Shown here: positions 8,783-19,091 of the stretch, piece after piece
How the letters are laid out: every line of letters begins with the position of its first letter
Position numbering within the stretch: the first letter of the stretch is position 1
Origin: Lachnospiraceae bacterium
GTDB lineage: Bacteria; Bacillota; Clostridia; Lachnospirales; Lachnospiraceae
Length of the DNA: 64,000 nucleotides
Direction: 5' to 3'
Assembly (NCBI GenBank): GCA_014239155.1
Contig: JAAZZQ010000076.1
Span: 62,001-126,000, forward strand
The notes under the pieces: model-generated
Database searches by the model: none
What the model was told of the DNA's origin: nothing
What the model saw: only the letters and a program-made list of their open reading frames with translations
Program-made: the position numbers and the translations under genes

Positions 8783-10060
8783 ATGGCTTTTTACCACATT
8801 ATTTTGCCAAAATCTAGTCAAAGTAGATTTTCTACATATTCTGAAGAGGAGCTTTTAGAACAATATAAAAATAAAGTTTGGAAAGAATTGGATTCACAGA
8901 GTAGGCTAGATTTAATGCATGAGACAATTGCCACATATTGTAAAAAAAACGGAATAAAAAGTGTTCCTAATATTTTAGAAGAGCGTTCTTCTAGTCTGTA
9001 TGGTAGTTATTCAGCTTATTCTAATACAGTGTATATTAATTTGGAACTCTGCAATAATCCATATGAGGCATTAGATACAATTATTCATGAGACAAATCAT
9101 GCATATCAGGAACAGTGTATCAAGGAGAATACTGGATATACTCAAGAGGAAAGAGCGCTGCTAAAGGCAGAAAACGGTGAGGCGTATCAAAAAGAAGGCT
9201 TAGCATACGAAAGGCAATCTTTGGAGACTGACAGTAACAATGCAGGAATTAAAATCTTATTGAGCGAGCAGGCGCGGTATGAGAAAGACCCACTTTTTGC
9301 TGAATATATGAGTAAACGTGTTCAATATTTTGGCAAAATTGCTGCTGATTACACACAAAATACAGAAGCCTCTCGAAATTCAGAACGTTTACAGCTAAAA
9401 AAGGCATATGAAGAGTGTGAAATTAGCGCAGAGGAATATCAATATGCCGCGAACTATTTACAGGATTCAAAGGATAATATAAAAAAGGAATCCGTAAAAT
9501 TAGAAACAAGCATACAGAAAAGTTTTAAAGAGTGTGTAATGATATGTAGCAAAGACCTACATAGACGTTTTGAACAATGCCAGTGGGATGGGAATCGCAA
9601 AGCAATGTCTCAAGTACATGAGGATATTACAATACACCAAAAGATATTGCAACAGTGTGAATGCAATACAAAGGTGTGCATTGATGCTAAACTGCAAGAG
9701 ATAAGGCAGTATGTGTGTGCAAATAATATGGGGCGTTATGATACAGAGAGAGATTCCTTTTATAAACAGATGGTTTCTGAATTAAGCGTCTTGCAGGAGG
9801 AACAGAAAAGATATAGTTATGCGATTGCGGAATTACAGACAGATAATCAATTAATGGGATATGATAAACAAGAGTTTTCTAAAGACTATAAGAACACTAT
9901 AGAAGAACAGAAAGGGGATGGCTTAGAACAGTGTTCTAATAATGCGCAAAAAAATTATATAACGCGTGACATGGATGATGGCTTAGATTTAGAAAATAAT
10001 TATCATTATGAAACTGTTGCTTTGGACAATAGTTTGGATTCTGGGATCGGTATAGAGTAA
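8783..10060 (+). CDS. HExxH-motif protein (putative zinc metallopeptidase) with coiled coil
   Basis: A 425-aa protein. ATG 8783 is preferred, with GAGGTG ten bases upstream; an in-frame GTG at 8765 overlaps the previous gene. Residues 60-110 read VPNILEERSS..., NTVYINLELCNNPYEALDTI and then IHETNHAYQEQ. H102-E-T-N-H106 is a zincin HExxH motif after a strand-like stretch, as in gluzincin/metzincin folds. No clear third ligand was assigned. Residues 180-370 are charged and helical, probably coiled coil. There is no signal peptide, so it acts in the cytosol or is exported another way. It sits second in the operon. Peptidase activity is inferred from one motif. Confidence 0.55.
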   Translation: MAFYHIILPKSSQSRFSTYSEEELLEQYKNKVWKELDSQSRLDLMHETIATYCKKNGIKSVPNILEERSSSLYGSYSAYSNTVYINLELCNNPYEALDTIIHETNHAYQEQCIKENTGYTQEERALLKAENGEAYQKEGLAYERQSLETDSNNAGIKILLSEQARYEKDPLFAEYMSKRVQYFGKIAADYTQNTEASRNSERLQLKKAYEECEISAEEYQYAANYLQDSKDNIKKESVKLETSIQKSFKECVMICSKDLHRRFEQCQWDGNRKAMSQVHEDITIHQKILQQCECNTKVCIDAKLQEIRQYVCANNMGRYDTERDSFYKQMVSELSVLQEEQKRYSYAIAELQTDNQLMGYDKQEFSKDYKNTIEEQKGDGLEQCSNNAQKNYITRDMDDGLDLENNYHYETVALDNSLDSGIGIE

Positions 10061-10100
10061 ACAATATATATGGTATTTGGCTTTAGAAGGAGAGTCATCT

Positions 10101-10736
10101 ATGAAAAAGAGAACACATATATCACCACAGGATGTCATAAATTACAATTTAAATTCTGCGAGTAACAGTCAATCTTCCATGACTGGTCAGAGTGGTATAT
10201 CAGGGTTAAATGAGTTTGAAAATAACGGATTGGGCAATAGTACATGGGATTCTGGTCTTACTTCGCAGGAAAATAGAAATACTGGATGGAGCAATATTCA
10301 CAGTGAAAATAATACAATTCCTTACTTGCATAATACATACAACATTAGAACAAGTAGAAATATAAAGGATATATTTTCTAAGATAGGGAGTGTATTACTG
10401 ATAATATTCTTTGTTGTTTTTGTGGTTGGTCTTATTATTGGATTTGTACAAAATAGAGAGGCAATTGGTGCGTCGCTTGGTGCGGTAATTAGTAATTTTG
10501 CATATGCATTAGCTGGAATATTGATCGAGACATTTATCATTTGGTGGTTAATCAATAGTTTTGCCAGATTAATTCGAATGGAAGCCTTGGTGTCCAAAAG
10601 AAAATACCAGATTTTTGCACTGATATTTGCAATATTTGTGATTGGCAAAATAATACCGGAGTTGGGTGCGGCTTTAGGTGGTGCTTGCTTGTTAATTGGG
10701 TCTATTGTATTTTTGATAAAGCTTTTAATAGATTAG
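10101..10736 (+). CDS. Small multi-spanning membrane protein
   Basis: A 211-aa protein. The ATG at 10101 has GAAGGAGA just upstream, so I use it rather than an in-frame TTG at 10077. The first 85 residues are Asn/Ser/Gly-rich and polar (NNGLGNSTWDSG-like), and then come about four hydrophobic helices: LLIIFFVVFVVGLIIGF, AVISNFAYALAGILIETFII, IFALIFAIFVIGKIIP and GACLLIGSIVFLIKLLI. No family is recognised. Lying between the HExxH gene and the VirD4-like ATPase, it may be the membrane partner of that ATPase, as small membrane proteins are in conjugation-type pumps (inference). Confidence 0.5.
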   Translation: MKKRTHISPQDVINYNLNSASNSQSSMTGQSGISGLNEFENNGLGNSTWDSGLTSQENRNTGWSNIHSENNTIPYLHNTYNIRTSRNIKDIFSKIGSVLLIIFFVVFVVGLIIGFVQNREAIGASLGAVISNFAYALAGILIETFIIWWLINSFARLIRMEALVSKRKYQIFALIFAIFVIGKIIPELGAALGGACLLIGSIVFLIKLLID

Positions 10737-10766
10737 AATTGTATTTTTAATAGGGGATTAGATGAA

Positions 10767-12098
10767 ATGGAAAAAACAAAAGTTATATTTGGCAATGATA
10801 TTAGAACGACTGTATATATTGAACAACCAGACGCTATTGTTCTATATGAGGATCGAGATAATTTAGAAAGTTCCTTTACATTAAATCCCCAAATATTGTC
10901 TCGACATCTGATGCTTTTAGGAGGTACAGGGAGTGGAAAGACGAACGTATTTAATCTGACATTGGAACAGTTGCGCGATGAGGAGAATACAAGTGAAAAT
11001 GATATATTGATTATATTTGATACAAAGGGAGATTTTAAAAGAAATTTTTATCGACATGGCGATATTATCTTAGGAAATGGAAAAGAATATCGCGCGCTCA
11101 GTGCAAGATGGAATATATTTGATGAGGTTTTGGCAGATGGAGATCATCCGGAAGATTATGAGATAAATGCACGAGAGATAGCTGCGTCTCTTTTTAGTGG
11201 GAGAGGTTCTTCTTCCCAGCCGTTTTTCAGTAATGCTGCGCGGGATATTTTTGCACATATAATTATTTATTTTATCAGAAGGGCAAAGGAAGATCCTAAT
11301 AGGCGCGGTCATCTGCTCAACAATCAATCCTTGGTTCAATTTTTATTAAATGCAGATGGTAGGAAGTACGATACTGTTTTTCGATATTATAAGGATATGG
11401 AAGGTCTGCTTTCATATATTGGAGATGGCAGTTCTAATCAGGCATTGGGAGTTTTTGGAGAACTTAAAAGTATGCTCTATGACTGTTTTTTAGGAGTTTT
11501 TGCAGAGGATGACAAAAAAGGACGATTTTCTATAAGAAATACAGTTCGAGAAAAAGGAGGGCGTGCTATTTTTGTGGAGTATGACTTGACAGTAGGGGAA
11601 TCGATGATACCAATTTATCGTTTGCTCATAGATTTAGCGTTAAAGGAAGCTTTGGGCAGAGGTGACACGGAAAAAGGGAATGTGTATTTAATTTTAGATG
11701 AACTGAAACTTCTTCCCAGATTACAGCATTTGGATGATGCCCTAAATTTTGGCAGAAGTATGGGGGTAAAAGTTATAGCGGGCTTGCAATCAGTAAATCA
11801 ATTGTATGATATTTATGGACGTGAGAAAGGTCTTGTAGTTGCAGGAGGTTTTGGTTCTATTTTTGCGTTTCGCACTTCAGACTTTGCGTCGCGAGAATAT
11901 GTATCGGAATTATTTGGGGAGAATGTAGTAGGATATCAGTATCAGGGAATAGACAGATTGTATAATATACGTGAACGAGAAGGTCACACAGTTGAGAGTT
12001 GGCATCAGACAGCGTTGAAGCAGGGACAAGCTGTTGTGGGGCTTGCTGATGAGACAACCCCTTTTTTGTTTCAATTTTCCGAATTTGTCAAGAATTAG
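10767..12098 (+). CDS. VirD4/TraG/HerA-like P-loop ATPase
   Basis: A 443-aa RecA/FtsK-superfamily ATPase. Walker A is G52-G-T-G-S-G-K-T59; Walker B is VYLILDE near residues 305-311. The context ILIIFDTKGDFKR after Walker A and LNFGRSMGVKVIAGLQSVNQL after Walker B are hallmarks of the VirD4/TraD coupling proteins and related HerA/TraG ATPases. There is no N-terminal membrane domain, so it would be a soluble motor docking on a membrane partner. No relaxase or mating genes are near, so conjugation is unlikely. The next gene is a paralogue without Walker A. A role as motor of the operon-encoded assembly is inference. Confidence 0.8.
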   Translation: MEKTKVIFGNDIRTTVYIEQPDAIVLYEDRDNLESSFTLNPQILSRHLMLLGGTGSGKTNVFNLTLEQLRDEENTSENDILIIFDTKGDFKRNFYRHGDIILGNGKEYRALSARWNIFDEVLADGDHPEDYEINAREIAASLFSGRGSSSQPFFSNAARDIFAHIIIYFIRRAKEDPNRRGHLLNNQSLVQFLLNADGRKYDTVFRYYKDMEGLLSYIGDGSSNQALGVFGELKSMLYDCFLGVFAEDDKKGRFSIRNTVREKGGRAIFVEYDLTVGESMIPIYRLLIDLALKEALGRGDTEKGNVYLILDELKLLPRLQHLDDALNFGRSMGVKVIAGLQSVNQLYDIYGREKGLVVAGGFGSIFAFRTSDFASREYVSELFGENVVGYQYQGIDRLYNIREREGHTVESWHQTALKQGQAVVGLADETTPFLFQFSEFVKN

Positions 12099-12128
12099 TT
12101 TGACAAAGAAGAGGGGAGTAAAGGTAGT

Positions 12129-13361
12129 ATGTTATTTAACGGCAGTGAGTGGATAAATAAGCGGAATAAAAATATTAATCAAGTTGGAAGTACGAATGCA
12201 GCAAAATGGATTCCAGATTCGGAAATTGGGACTAGCCTGGCTGTATTTGGAGGAAATGAAGCGCAAAGAATGCGAGTTGTTGGACAGGGAATTGCAAGAT
12301 GTTTTGGTCAAATGGGAATTGTTATTGTTCATAATAACTGGAATCTGGAGAATATGTTAAAGGATTTTAAAAATCAGTATGTTTTTCAAGCGGAGCGATA
12401 TCCTCAGACACCAGTATGTTTTGTAAATAGTGAGAATCCATGTTACGAACCACTTTATGGTCTCAATAGCAGCCGAGTGATAGATGCTGTTTATCCAAGA
12501 GATGCAAGAGAGAGTTCCGCGAATATGCAACAACATATATGTGCCGCTGCGTTAATGAAATATATAAAGATTTTAGAATATAAAAATGTACCAGTTGATT
12601 TGGATAATCTGCTTTATCTATCTAATATGGAGCTTGAAGTGCTAGAGCAAAGAGAATTAGGAAATGTTCCAGTAGGTATGAGAGATGATATATTGATATC
12701 GTTGTCACAAGATAATATTCTGCGACAGGTACGTGCTGATATAAATTACTTTGCAGCACAGATGGATGATAGGATATGGAGTGGACAAAGACCAGCATCC
12801 AATATTAGCATTATTGAGGCAGTAAAAAATAGAGCAATGCTTTCTGTGAAAGTGCCTAGTAATAGTGTGGCAATAATGGATTATCTATCAGTTGAGATAA
12901 ATGCTCTTTTAGATAGTGGTTTGCAATTTTTATTGGTGGTTGATTCGGTAAATTTTCAAAATAGTGCAATAAAAAATAGTATTGTGATAGCGCCATCGCA
13001 GATATCTATAATTTTGTCAGCTAAGGATATACAAGAGATTGATACAGCGGGGACGTCAAGTGGAATTGGCATTCTGAATAAAATGTCTAAGATCATATTA
13101 TTTCAGTGTGCCAATGCAATAGCTGCAAAACAGTATTCAGAATTAATTGGCAATTATTTGAGACAGTTTGAAAATTATAATTATAGTGAAGGCAAAGGAT
13201 TATTAGATATTTTGATTGGTCATGGCGAAGGAAGAGGTAAAGGCGTGTCAGAACAACTATATGCACGCATTGGACCAGAAGAACTGGTTCGTTTGGGAGA
13301 TGGAGCAGTGTTGATAAATCAAGTAAATGGACAGATTGATATCGCCAAAAGATTTATATAA
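12129..13361 (+). CDS. ATPase-like protein with degenerate Walker A (paralogue-like partner)
   Basis: A 410-aa protein whose layout follows the preceding ATPase. LAVFGGNEAQRMRVV takes the place of LMLLGGTGSGKTNVF, CYEPLYGL that of ARWNIFDEV, NMQQHICAAALMKYI that of FFSNAARDIFAHII, and LQFLLVVDSVNF that of Walker B. The glycine pair is kept, but the Lys and Thr that bind phosphate are gone (G41-G-N-E-A-Q-R-M48). It is probably a non-hydrolysing subunit forming mixed rings with its neighbour, or a regulator. Identity of the pair is my own alignment by eye, so relationship is likely but not proven. A RBS (GAGGGGAG) precedes the ATG. Confidence 0.6.
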   Translation: MLFNGSEWINKRNKNINQVGSTNAAKWIPDSEIGTSLAVFGGNEAQRMRVVGQGIARCFGQMGIVIVHNNWNLENMLKDFKNQYVFQAERYPQTPVCFVNSENPCYEPLYGLNSSRVIDAVYPRDARESSANMQQHICAAALMKYIKILEYKNVPVDLDNLLYLSNMELEVLEQRELGNVPVGMRDDILISLSQDNILRQVRADINYFAAQMDDRIWSGQRPASNISIIEAVKNRAMLSVKVPSNSVAIMDYLSVEINALLDSGLQFLLVVDSVNFQNSAIKNSIVIAPSQISIILSAKDIQEIDTAGTSSGIGILNKMSKIILFQCANAIAAKQYSELIGNYLRQFENYNYSEGKGLLDILIGHGEGRGKGVSEQLYARIGPEELVRLGDGAVLINQVNGQIDIAKRFI

Positions 13362-13376
13362 GAGAAGGAGACGCAT

Positions 13377-15584
13377 ATGAAGATTTATGCAAAAAGGTTA
13401 TTAGCAATTGCTTCTGTTTCATTAATATTATTTGTAACAGGGTGTGGCAATGCCAATAAGAATTCTGAGGTCTCTGACAATTTGGTGAAAAATATGGAGT
13501 CTAGCACAAATTCTAGAATTACAATTGGAGAGTTGGAGGAGAGTATAGGGACAGATGTTGTGCTCCTTATGGATGAGAGCGGTTCTATGATAAAGGCTGA
13601 CGAGAATCGTATTGCTATTGAAGGTGCAAAGCTATTTATCGATATGCAAAAGCTAACAAATGCAAACATTGCGTTTATTGAATTTTCAAATAAGGTTATT
13701 GCATCTGATATGCTGGAAATGACACAACAAAATAAAGAGAATTTAAAGGATATATTGGATAGTGTCAATTATGAAGGAACTGCCCATACAGATATTGGTG
13801 CGGGATTGCTCAAGTCAGTCGATATGCTAAATAACGCTGGAGATAACCGAAATAAGTCTATTATTTTATTTACAGATGGCAGAACAGATATTGATGTGGG
13901 AACTCCTGGCAGAAGTACAAAAGATTCTGAAAATGATGTGAGAGCTGCGGTACAAGAGGCTCAAGAGAGAGGATATAAAATATATTGTATTGGGTTAAAT
14001 GACAATGGAAGCGTTGATGAACAGGAGCTAAAGACAATTACGGAAACTACAGGGGGGCAATATCTGATTGCTTCCAATGTGGATGATATTACAATGTTTT
14101 TTGAGAAAATATTTGGCGCTATAGGGGATTCTGATGTTGAAAAATTGAAAGAATTTAAGGCAGATGGCAGTTATCAAGATGTTCAATTTTCTATAGAAGA
14201 TGAGAATATTATAGAAGCCAATATTGTAATATTATCCTCTAAAAGTATTGAAGATGTAATTCTTGCAAGGGTGGATGAAGATCCCGTGGATCTTGGCAAT
14301 AGTGACAAATTTGTTTTTACAAGATCTAACAGATATACTTTAGTGAAGATGATTCTTCCAATGAAGGGGGATTGGGTCATTCGTGTGAAGGGAGTATCTG
14401 GTGATTTAATTCATGTTAGCAAAATCTGTAATTATGAAATATCACTTATGGTAGATGTTAGTAAGACAAAGGTTAAGAGGGGCGAGACAGTTGATGTAAG
14501 GGCTTATTTATCATCGAGTGGAAAAGTGATTGCGGATGCTGAATATTATAGCAGTCTTGTGGGATATCTCCATGTAGTAAATACAGCTACAGGCAGTGAG
14601 ATACAGTCCGAGATGGATTCTGATAAGGATGGCAACGGCTTGCTTGGAGCGTTTGCGCCAGAAGACCGCGCAGTGTATGAAGTGCGCATACATATTCAAG
14701 GAAACGGATTTTATCGAGACAGCACTCCATTTTATGTTGAGGTTTATAAAGATCCGCTAGTGGTATCGCCAGATACGATTGAGTTAAGACTTACAACAGG
14801 CCAGCGGGAGGAAATCGATCTAAATCAATATTTTATAGATGAAAATGGCGACCAAATTTCTTATATTTTGTCTGAGTTGCCCAAAGAAGTGGATGCAGCA
14901 ATCACCGAAAATATTTTAAAGGTAACTGCGTTGCAAGAGGGAACTGTAAAATTACAAGTATTTGGTGATAATGGGTCTGCTGAGAAGGTGGGCTTAATAT
15001 TAGTATTAATTTGTGAAAAGAAAGAATTTCATATTTTTATTGTGATAGTTCCAATTGTGTTAATATTGGTAGTTTTGTGTATTATTTTAATACTTCGTAA
15101 AATGTCGCAAAAACTGCAAGGAAAATTTAAGTTTTCATTGGAATCATGCATGATGGATGAATATGGCACGCCTAGTATTACAGAATTTGATATTTTAACA
15201 GATATTAACGCAGATCAAGTTGGAAAACACGAATTTACTATTAAAAAGTTGTTAAGTTTTTTAAGTAGTTATTATTTGACGACAGAGTTTGTTGATAAGA
15301 AGAAAACACAGTTTACGCAATGCATAAATAAGGTGTCTCCGAATGCCAATAAGGTTAAAGTGTGTGGAACAAACAGAGAATTTACATTAAAAGTAAAGAA
15401 AAAAAGTAAGAGAGTACAATTTGTTGAAGGTGGGGTGGTTCGAGATAAACAGGCACTTGAAGTATCATTGGCAGGAGGATTCACAAATGTAGTGCCAGTG
15501 GCAGAGCGTACATTTGGTATTCGTTTTCAGATGGAAAAATCAAAGGAATATATACAAATCAATATTATCTATAGAAAAATGTAA
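13377..15584 (+). CDS. vWA-domain lipoprotein with a transmembrane segment and cytosolic tail
   Basis: A 735-aa protein. The N-terminus is a lipoprotein signal with lipobox V-T-G-C23. A von Willebrand A domain follows (about 58-250) with MIDAS D66-x-S-G-S70 in VVLLMDESGSM, plus the downstream Thr in GTAHTDIGAGL and Asp in ILFTDGRTD; the metal site looks complete. Residues about 300-540 look like beta-sandwich repeats. A strong helix at about 551-574 (IFIVIVPIVLILVVLCIILI) leads to a 160-residue charged tail. So the vWA part sits outside and the tail inside. That suits a signal-relaying or anchoring role next to the cytosolic tubulin-like protein encoded next (inference). Confidence 0.8.
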   Translation: MKIYAKRLLAIASVSLILFVTGCGNANKNSEVSDNLVKNMESSTNSRITIGELEESIGTDVVLLMDESGSMIKADENRIAIEGAKLFIDMQKLTNANIAFIEFSNKVIASDMLEMTQQNKENLKDILDSVNYEGTAHTDIGAGLLKSVDMLNNAGDNRNKSIILFTDGRTDIDVGTPGRSTKDSENDVRAAVQEAQERGYKIYCIGLNDNGSVDEQELKTITETTGGQYLIASNVDDITMFFEKIFGAIGDSDVEKLKEFKADGSYQDVQFSIEDENIIEANIVILSSKSIEDVILARVDEDPVDLGNSDKFVFTRSNRYTLVKMILPMKGDWVIRVKGVSGDLIHVSKICNYEISLMVDVSKTKVKRGETVDVRAYLSSSGKVIADAEYYSSLVGYLHVVNTATGSEIQSEMDSDKDGNGLLGAFAPEDRAVYEVRIHIQGNGFYRDSTPFYVEVYKDPLVVSPDTIELRLTTGQREEIDLNQYFIDENGDQISYILSELPKEVDAAITENILKVTALQEGTVKLQVFGDNGSAEKVGLILVLICEKKEFHIFIVIVPIVLILVVLCIILILRKMSQKLQGKFKFSLESCMMDEYGTPSITEFDILTDINADQVGKHEFTIKKLLSFLSSYYLTTEFVDKKKTQFTQCINKVSPNANKVKVCGTNREFTLKVKKKSKRVQFVEGGVVRDKQALEVSLAGGFTNVVPVAERTFGIRFQMEKSKEYIQINIIYRKM

Positions 15585-15621
15585 TTATTTATAATAAAAA
15601 ATATAAATAGGGGGTAGCGGG

Positions 15622-18600
15622 ATGGCATTAACAAGTGTGCAGAGACAAAGAATGGACAAACTTGATTTTCAGTTAGGCGGTGGATTCTCTGATTTTATGA
15701 CAAATAAACAGAAGTTAGAGCCAGCAGATAGCAAGTTTTTATTTATAGGACTTGGAGGGAAGGGCAGTAGTACCGTTGCGAGTATTAAAACAAATGTGTA
15801 CAAAAAATTCAAATGCCCAGAAGGAAAAACCCATCCCAAAAATTTTGAGTATCTAGTGATTGACACAGATAGAAATGACTTGGATAAACTTTGTACAGGT
15901 GGATTTGGCGAGGTTGGGCTTAGCGCGACGCCGATTGATCCGGAAGCATGTCAATTGTATGATTCTAGTGCTGCTAGAAAACTAAAATCTGGAAATCATC
16001 ACTTGATTCCAGAGTATATTAAGGAGTGGTTAAATCCACAGATACAGGCAGAACTTCAAGGGAACGGTGCGAGTGGAATTCGTCAAGCTGGAAGATATTT
16101 GTTGTTTGGTCAAAGTGCGTTTCAAAAACTTCGGAATACACTTTATAACAAGTTGCAAAACCTACATAATCAGATCGTTGATTCTGCCAAAGAAGAATTG
16201 ATCGTCTATATTTTTGCTGGAGTTGGCGGTGGGACAGGCAGTGGGACAGTGATTGATATTCCATATATTGTCCGAAAGATTTGTGCGGATAATGCGTGGG
16301 CAGTAAAGGTATATGGATATATTTTTCTGCCAGATGCCTATCCAGTAACGGCAAGGGGGGCACATATCAAATACAATAGTTATGCCGCACTAAAAGAGAT
16401 TGATTCCCTGATGAACCTAGGAGTAATGGATGGGGCAGCACATTACAGGGCAACTTATATTCCCGGATTCGAGATTGATTCTGTAGAACATATATTCGAT
16501 TCCTGCGTATTAGTTTCAGGAAAACGTGGTAATGGTTTAGTAAGAGAACCGGAAAAATTTACCAAGCGGGTTGTCGTGGACAATATTATTAATCTTGTAT
16601 CGAAGAATGAAATGGACAATGGATTTCTAGCAAATTCTTTTTTAGACAATGGAATAGAGGAAATTGCAAATAAGGTAAAAGTGCTCAGTGAAAAAACGGT
16701 GCCAAAAAATGCTTATTATCAATATCTTGTTATTGGAACTGGAGCGCTGGTTCTTCCAATTGAACAGATTTTAGCTTATATTGCGCATGGTACGATGGAT
16801 ATGCTTGCGCAAGGGTGGGATAAACATCCAAAACAAAATCATGTTGAAGAAATGCTTCATATTGCTCCAATGCTTCCAGAAGAGCAGGCAAATAATATTA
16901 TTGGTAAGTCAATAGTACCCCTAATGCAGTATACAAAAGGCATTGGAGGAAGGGTAGCAAAGCAGGATGTGGTTAACGGTAGTCTATTTAATATATTAAA
17001 GCAATATCATATGAGACAGAATGTAGCTTTGTATAATGCATGGGATATTGCAAAACATCAAGTTTTAGAATTTATTATAGGGCAGCTGGAGGATTTCTAT
17101 AACAAAAGATTTACAGACCCAGAATGTGGCATTTATTTTTTAAAGGAACTTTTGGATGATAAAATTTTAGATGGTAGAAATATTAATGGTGTTCTATATC
17201 GTTTAGATAGAGATTATCAAGAGGCTCTCAGGGGGCTTATTGCGGGGCAGTATAACATGCAGAGCCAAATGGATGAACAGATGCGAAAAATTATCATAGA
17301 ATTGAATGCCCCATTGTGTTTTGGACCAATTGCTAGTGCAAAAATTGAAGATTATAGAGAATTGTGTGTGGCAAGACTTATTTCGGACAATATGATATAT
17401 CTGTATAGCGAGATTATTTCAGATTGCCTAAAACAGATTATTGCGTGGATACAGGAAAAAATAATGAGTTTAAATACATATATTGATATTTTTGTGTATA
17501 TGCGTGATATTGTAGACCGCGATTATCAGAGTGTATTAGATGGCACAATCCCAATTGCAGAGTATGCTGGTCAGTTATTGGACTTCTCTGAAAGTGATGA
17601 CACAGCTACGAAACGAATTATTACATATATGGATAACATGCTTGCGGAAAAACAACCAGCCGGATTAGTAAGCGCATTTGAAAATGAGATTCTAAAGACA
17701 CAGAAGAGATGGGTTCAAAGTACAGAGGATTTTGATCCAATGAACGTGTTTGTACATTTTCTTGAAAATCAGTATAGTGATTTGCCGAATCTTACAATTG
17801 AAAGGTTTTTGGAACTAAAGTATGGTACTGCTGGACTAGATAAGGGATTAAGTTCTGTTTGTAATGAGTTAAAGAATAAAGCAGAAGTAATTTTTCCAAC
17901 ATCAGCAGTATTAGACTTAAATTCATTGGCAAGCCATCGGTATGTTGTGGTTCCGTCAACTGCATTAAAAATTTCAGCAGCAATGCAAAGTTTTGCTACG
18001 GCAAATGGAGCGGATGTTTCCAGGAGTGTGGATATGAATAGTATCTATTGGTATAATCTTGTAATTGGTGTGCCTCTTTATGCTCTAGCAGATATCAATG
18101 ATTATGAGAAACTATACGAAGAGAATAACATTCCGGGTATGCATACAAGAGAAAATATAACTGAGAATTGGAAGGATATGCCAGCCTTGTCAAATAGTAT
18201 TTTGTGGCCATTTGCTGATTTTAATAAAAGAGAGCGCAGTTATATGCAGGCTGTAAAGGCAAATGTTAATAAATATATAAATTGTGGATTAATTATAAAG
18301 GAAGAGTCCACAGAAATTTATAGAGCGGTCTGCTTACCTGAAAATGACACAAGCTGTAACAAGGAAAGTATAGTGGATTGGTGTAGGACAAAATATATAA
18401 ATGATCCTGAATATACACAGGAGGGTATGATTGACTCTGGTAAAGAATTTATTAAAAAAATGGCATCCGAAAATATGCTTAAGGAATATCTTGTCACACT
18501 GAGTAATGTGTATTTCAGGGTTACGGATGAAAATTTGTATCAATTAGTACGCATGAACTATTTCCTGTATATAAAGTTAATGCAGATGTATGAAGTTTAC

Positions 18601-19071
18601 AATAGTTGTTTGCCAGTCATAGAGGAATCTAACAGACAAGTAGTAGAACATAAAAAAATGGCGAAGTTTTATGAATATGTACGAACAGGCATTATATCAT
18701 TTGAGGATGACATGGTGATTATGACAGACCAAACAGGAGAACAGCACGAGTTAATGTATTTTTCTGATTATAAAGCGATTGAGGTAACTAATTTTATCTA
18801 TTATACATTTCAAAACTTTGTGGAAAGGTTTAAAAATGAAGATTTGGATGAATGGGATGAATATGCAAAGGAACTAAGCAGTGACCATTCTGAAACAGCA
18901 AAAAATAAGTATCGAGAGTTTTCGGATGCATTTATAGACCGCTGTGCTATGGCAAGGGAAAAGCTTAAAAAAATAGATGCCCAGAAAGTTTTAAGGCAGG
19001 CTGGTATGGGAAATATGATTGCAAGATACAATGCCTTTTATGATGAGATGATGCTTTTAAAGAAAGGATGA
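15622..19071 (+). CDS. Tubulin/FtsZ-like GTPase (large Tubulin_2-type protein)
   Basis: A 1149-aa protein, far longer than FtsZ (about 380) but typical of the large bacterial tubulin-like family. The N-terminal Rossmann-like start FLFIGLGGKGSSTVASI (residues 39-55), the ribose-binding stretch YLVIDTDRND (78-85) and the tubulin signature AGVGGGTGSGTV (199-210) are clear. The residue-202 glycine run is the phosphate-binding G-box. The remaining roughly 800 residues are mostly helical and unassigned. It probably binds GTP and may polymerise at the membrane with operon partners (family knowledge plus inference). It is the longest gene of the window and overlaps or abuts its neighbours closely. 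Confidence 0.85.
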   Translation: MALTSVQRQRMDKLDFQLGGGFSDFMTNKQKLEPADSKFLFIGLGGKGSSTVASIKTNVYKKFKCPEGKTHPKNFEYLVIDTDRNDLDKLCTGGFGEVGLSATPIDPEACQLYDSSAARKLKSGNHHLIPEYIKEWLNPQIQAELQGNGASGIRQAGRYLLFGQSAFQKLRNTLYNKLQNLHNQIVDSAKEELIVYIFAGVGGGTGSGTVIDIPYIVRKICADNAWAVKVYGYIFLPDAYPVTARGAHIKYNSYAALKEIDSLMNLGVMDGAAHYRATYIPGFEIDSVEHIFDSCVLVSGKRGNGLVREPEKFTKRVVVDNIINLVSKNEMDNGFLANSFLDNGIEEIANKVKVLSEKTVPKNAYYQYLVIGTGALVLPIEQILAYIAHGTMDMLAQGWDKHPKQNHVEEMLHIAPMLPEEQANNIIGKSIVPLMQYTKGIGGRVAKQDVVNGSLFNILKQYHMRQNVALYNAWDIAKHQVLEFIIGQLEDFYNKRFTDPECGIYFLKELLDDKILDGRNINGVLYRLDRDYQEALRGLIAGQYNMQSQMDEQMRKIIIELNAPLCFGPIASAKIEDYRELCVARLISDNMIYLYSEIISDCLKQIIAWIQEKIMSLNTYIDIFVYMRDIVDRDYQSVLDGTIPIAEYAGQLLDFSESDDTATKRIITYMDNMLAEKQPAGLVSAFENEILKTQKRWVQSTEDFDPMNVFVHFLENQYSDLPNLTIERFLELKYGTAGLDKGLSSVCNELKNKAEVIFPTSAVLDLNSLASHRYVVVPSTALKISAAMQSFATANGADVSRSVDMNSIYWYNLVIGVPLYALADINDYEKLYEENNIPGMHTRENITENWKDMPALSNSILWPFADFNKRERSYMQAVKANVNKYINCGLIIKEESTEIYRAVCLPENDTSCNKESIVDWCRTKYINDPEYTQEGMIDSGKEFIKKMASENMLKEYLVTLSNVYFRVTDENLYQLVRMNYFLYIKLMQMYEVYNSCLPVIEESNRQVVEHKKMAKFYEYVRTGIISFEDDMVIMTDQTGEQHELMYFSDYKAIEVTNFIYYTFQNFVERFKNEDLDEWDEYAKELSSDHSETAKNKYREFSDAFIDRCAMAREKLKKIDAQKVLRQAGMGNMIARYNAFYDEMMLLKKG

Positions 19072-19091
19072 ACTTAAGAGGAGAAGTGTCA

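Noticed and set aside
10767-12098. VirD4-like ATPase as evidence of a conjugative element
   Set aside because: No relaxase, mating channel or integrase lies within the operon; the only relaxase trace is 30 kb away and broken.
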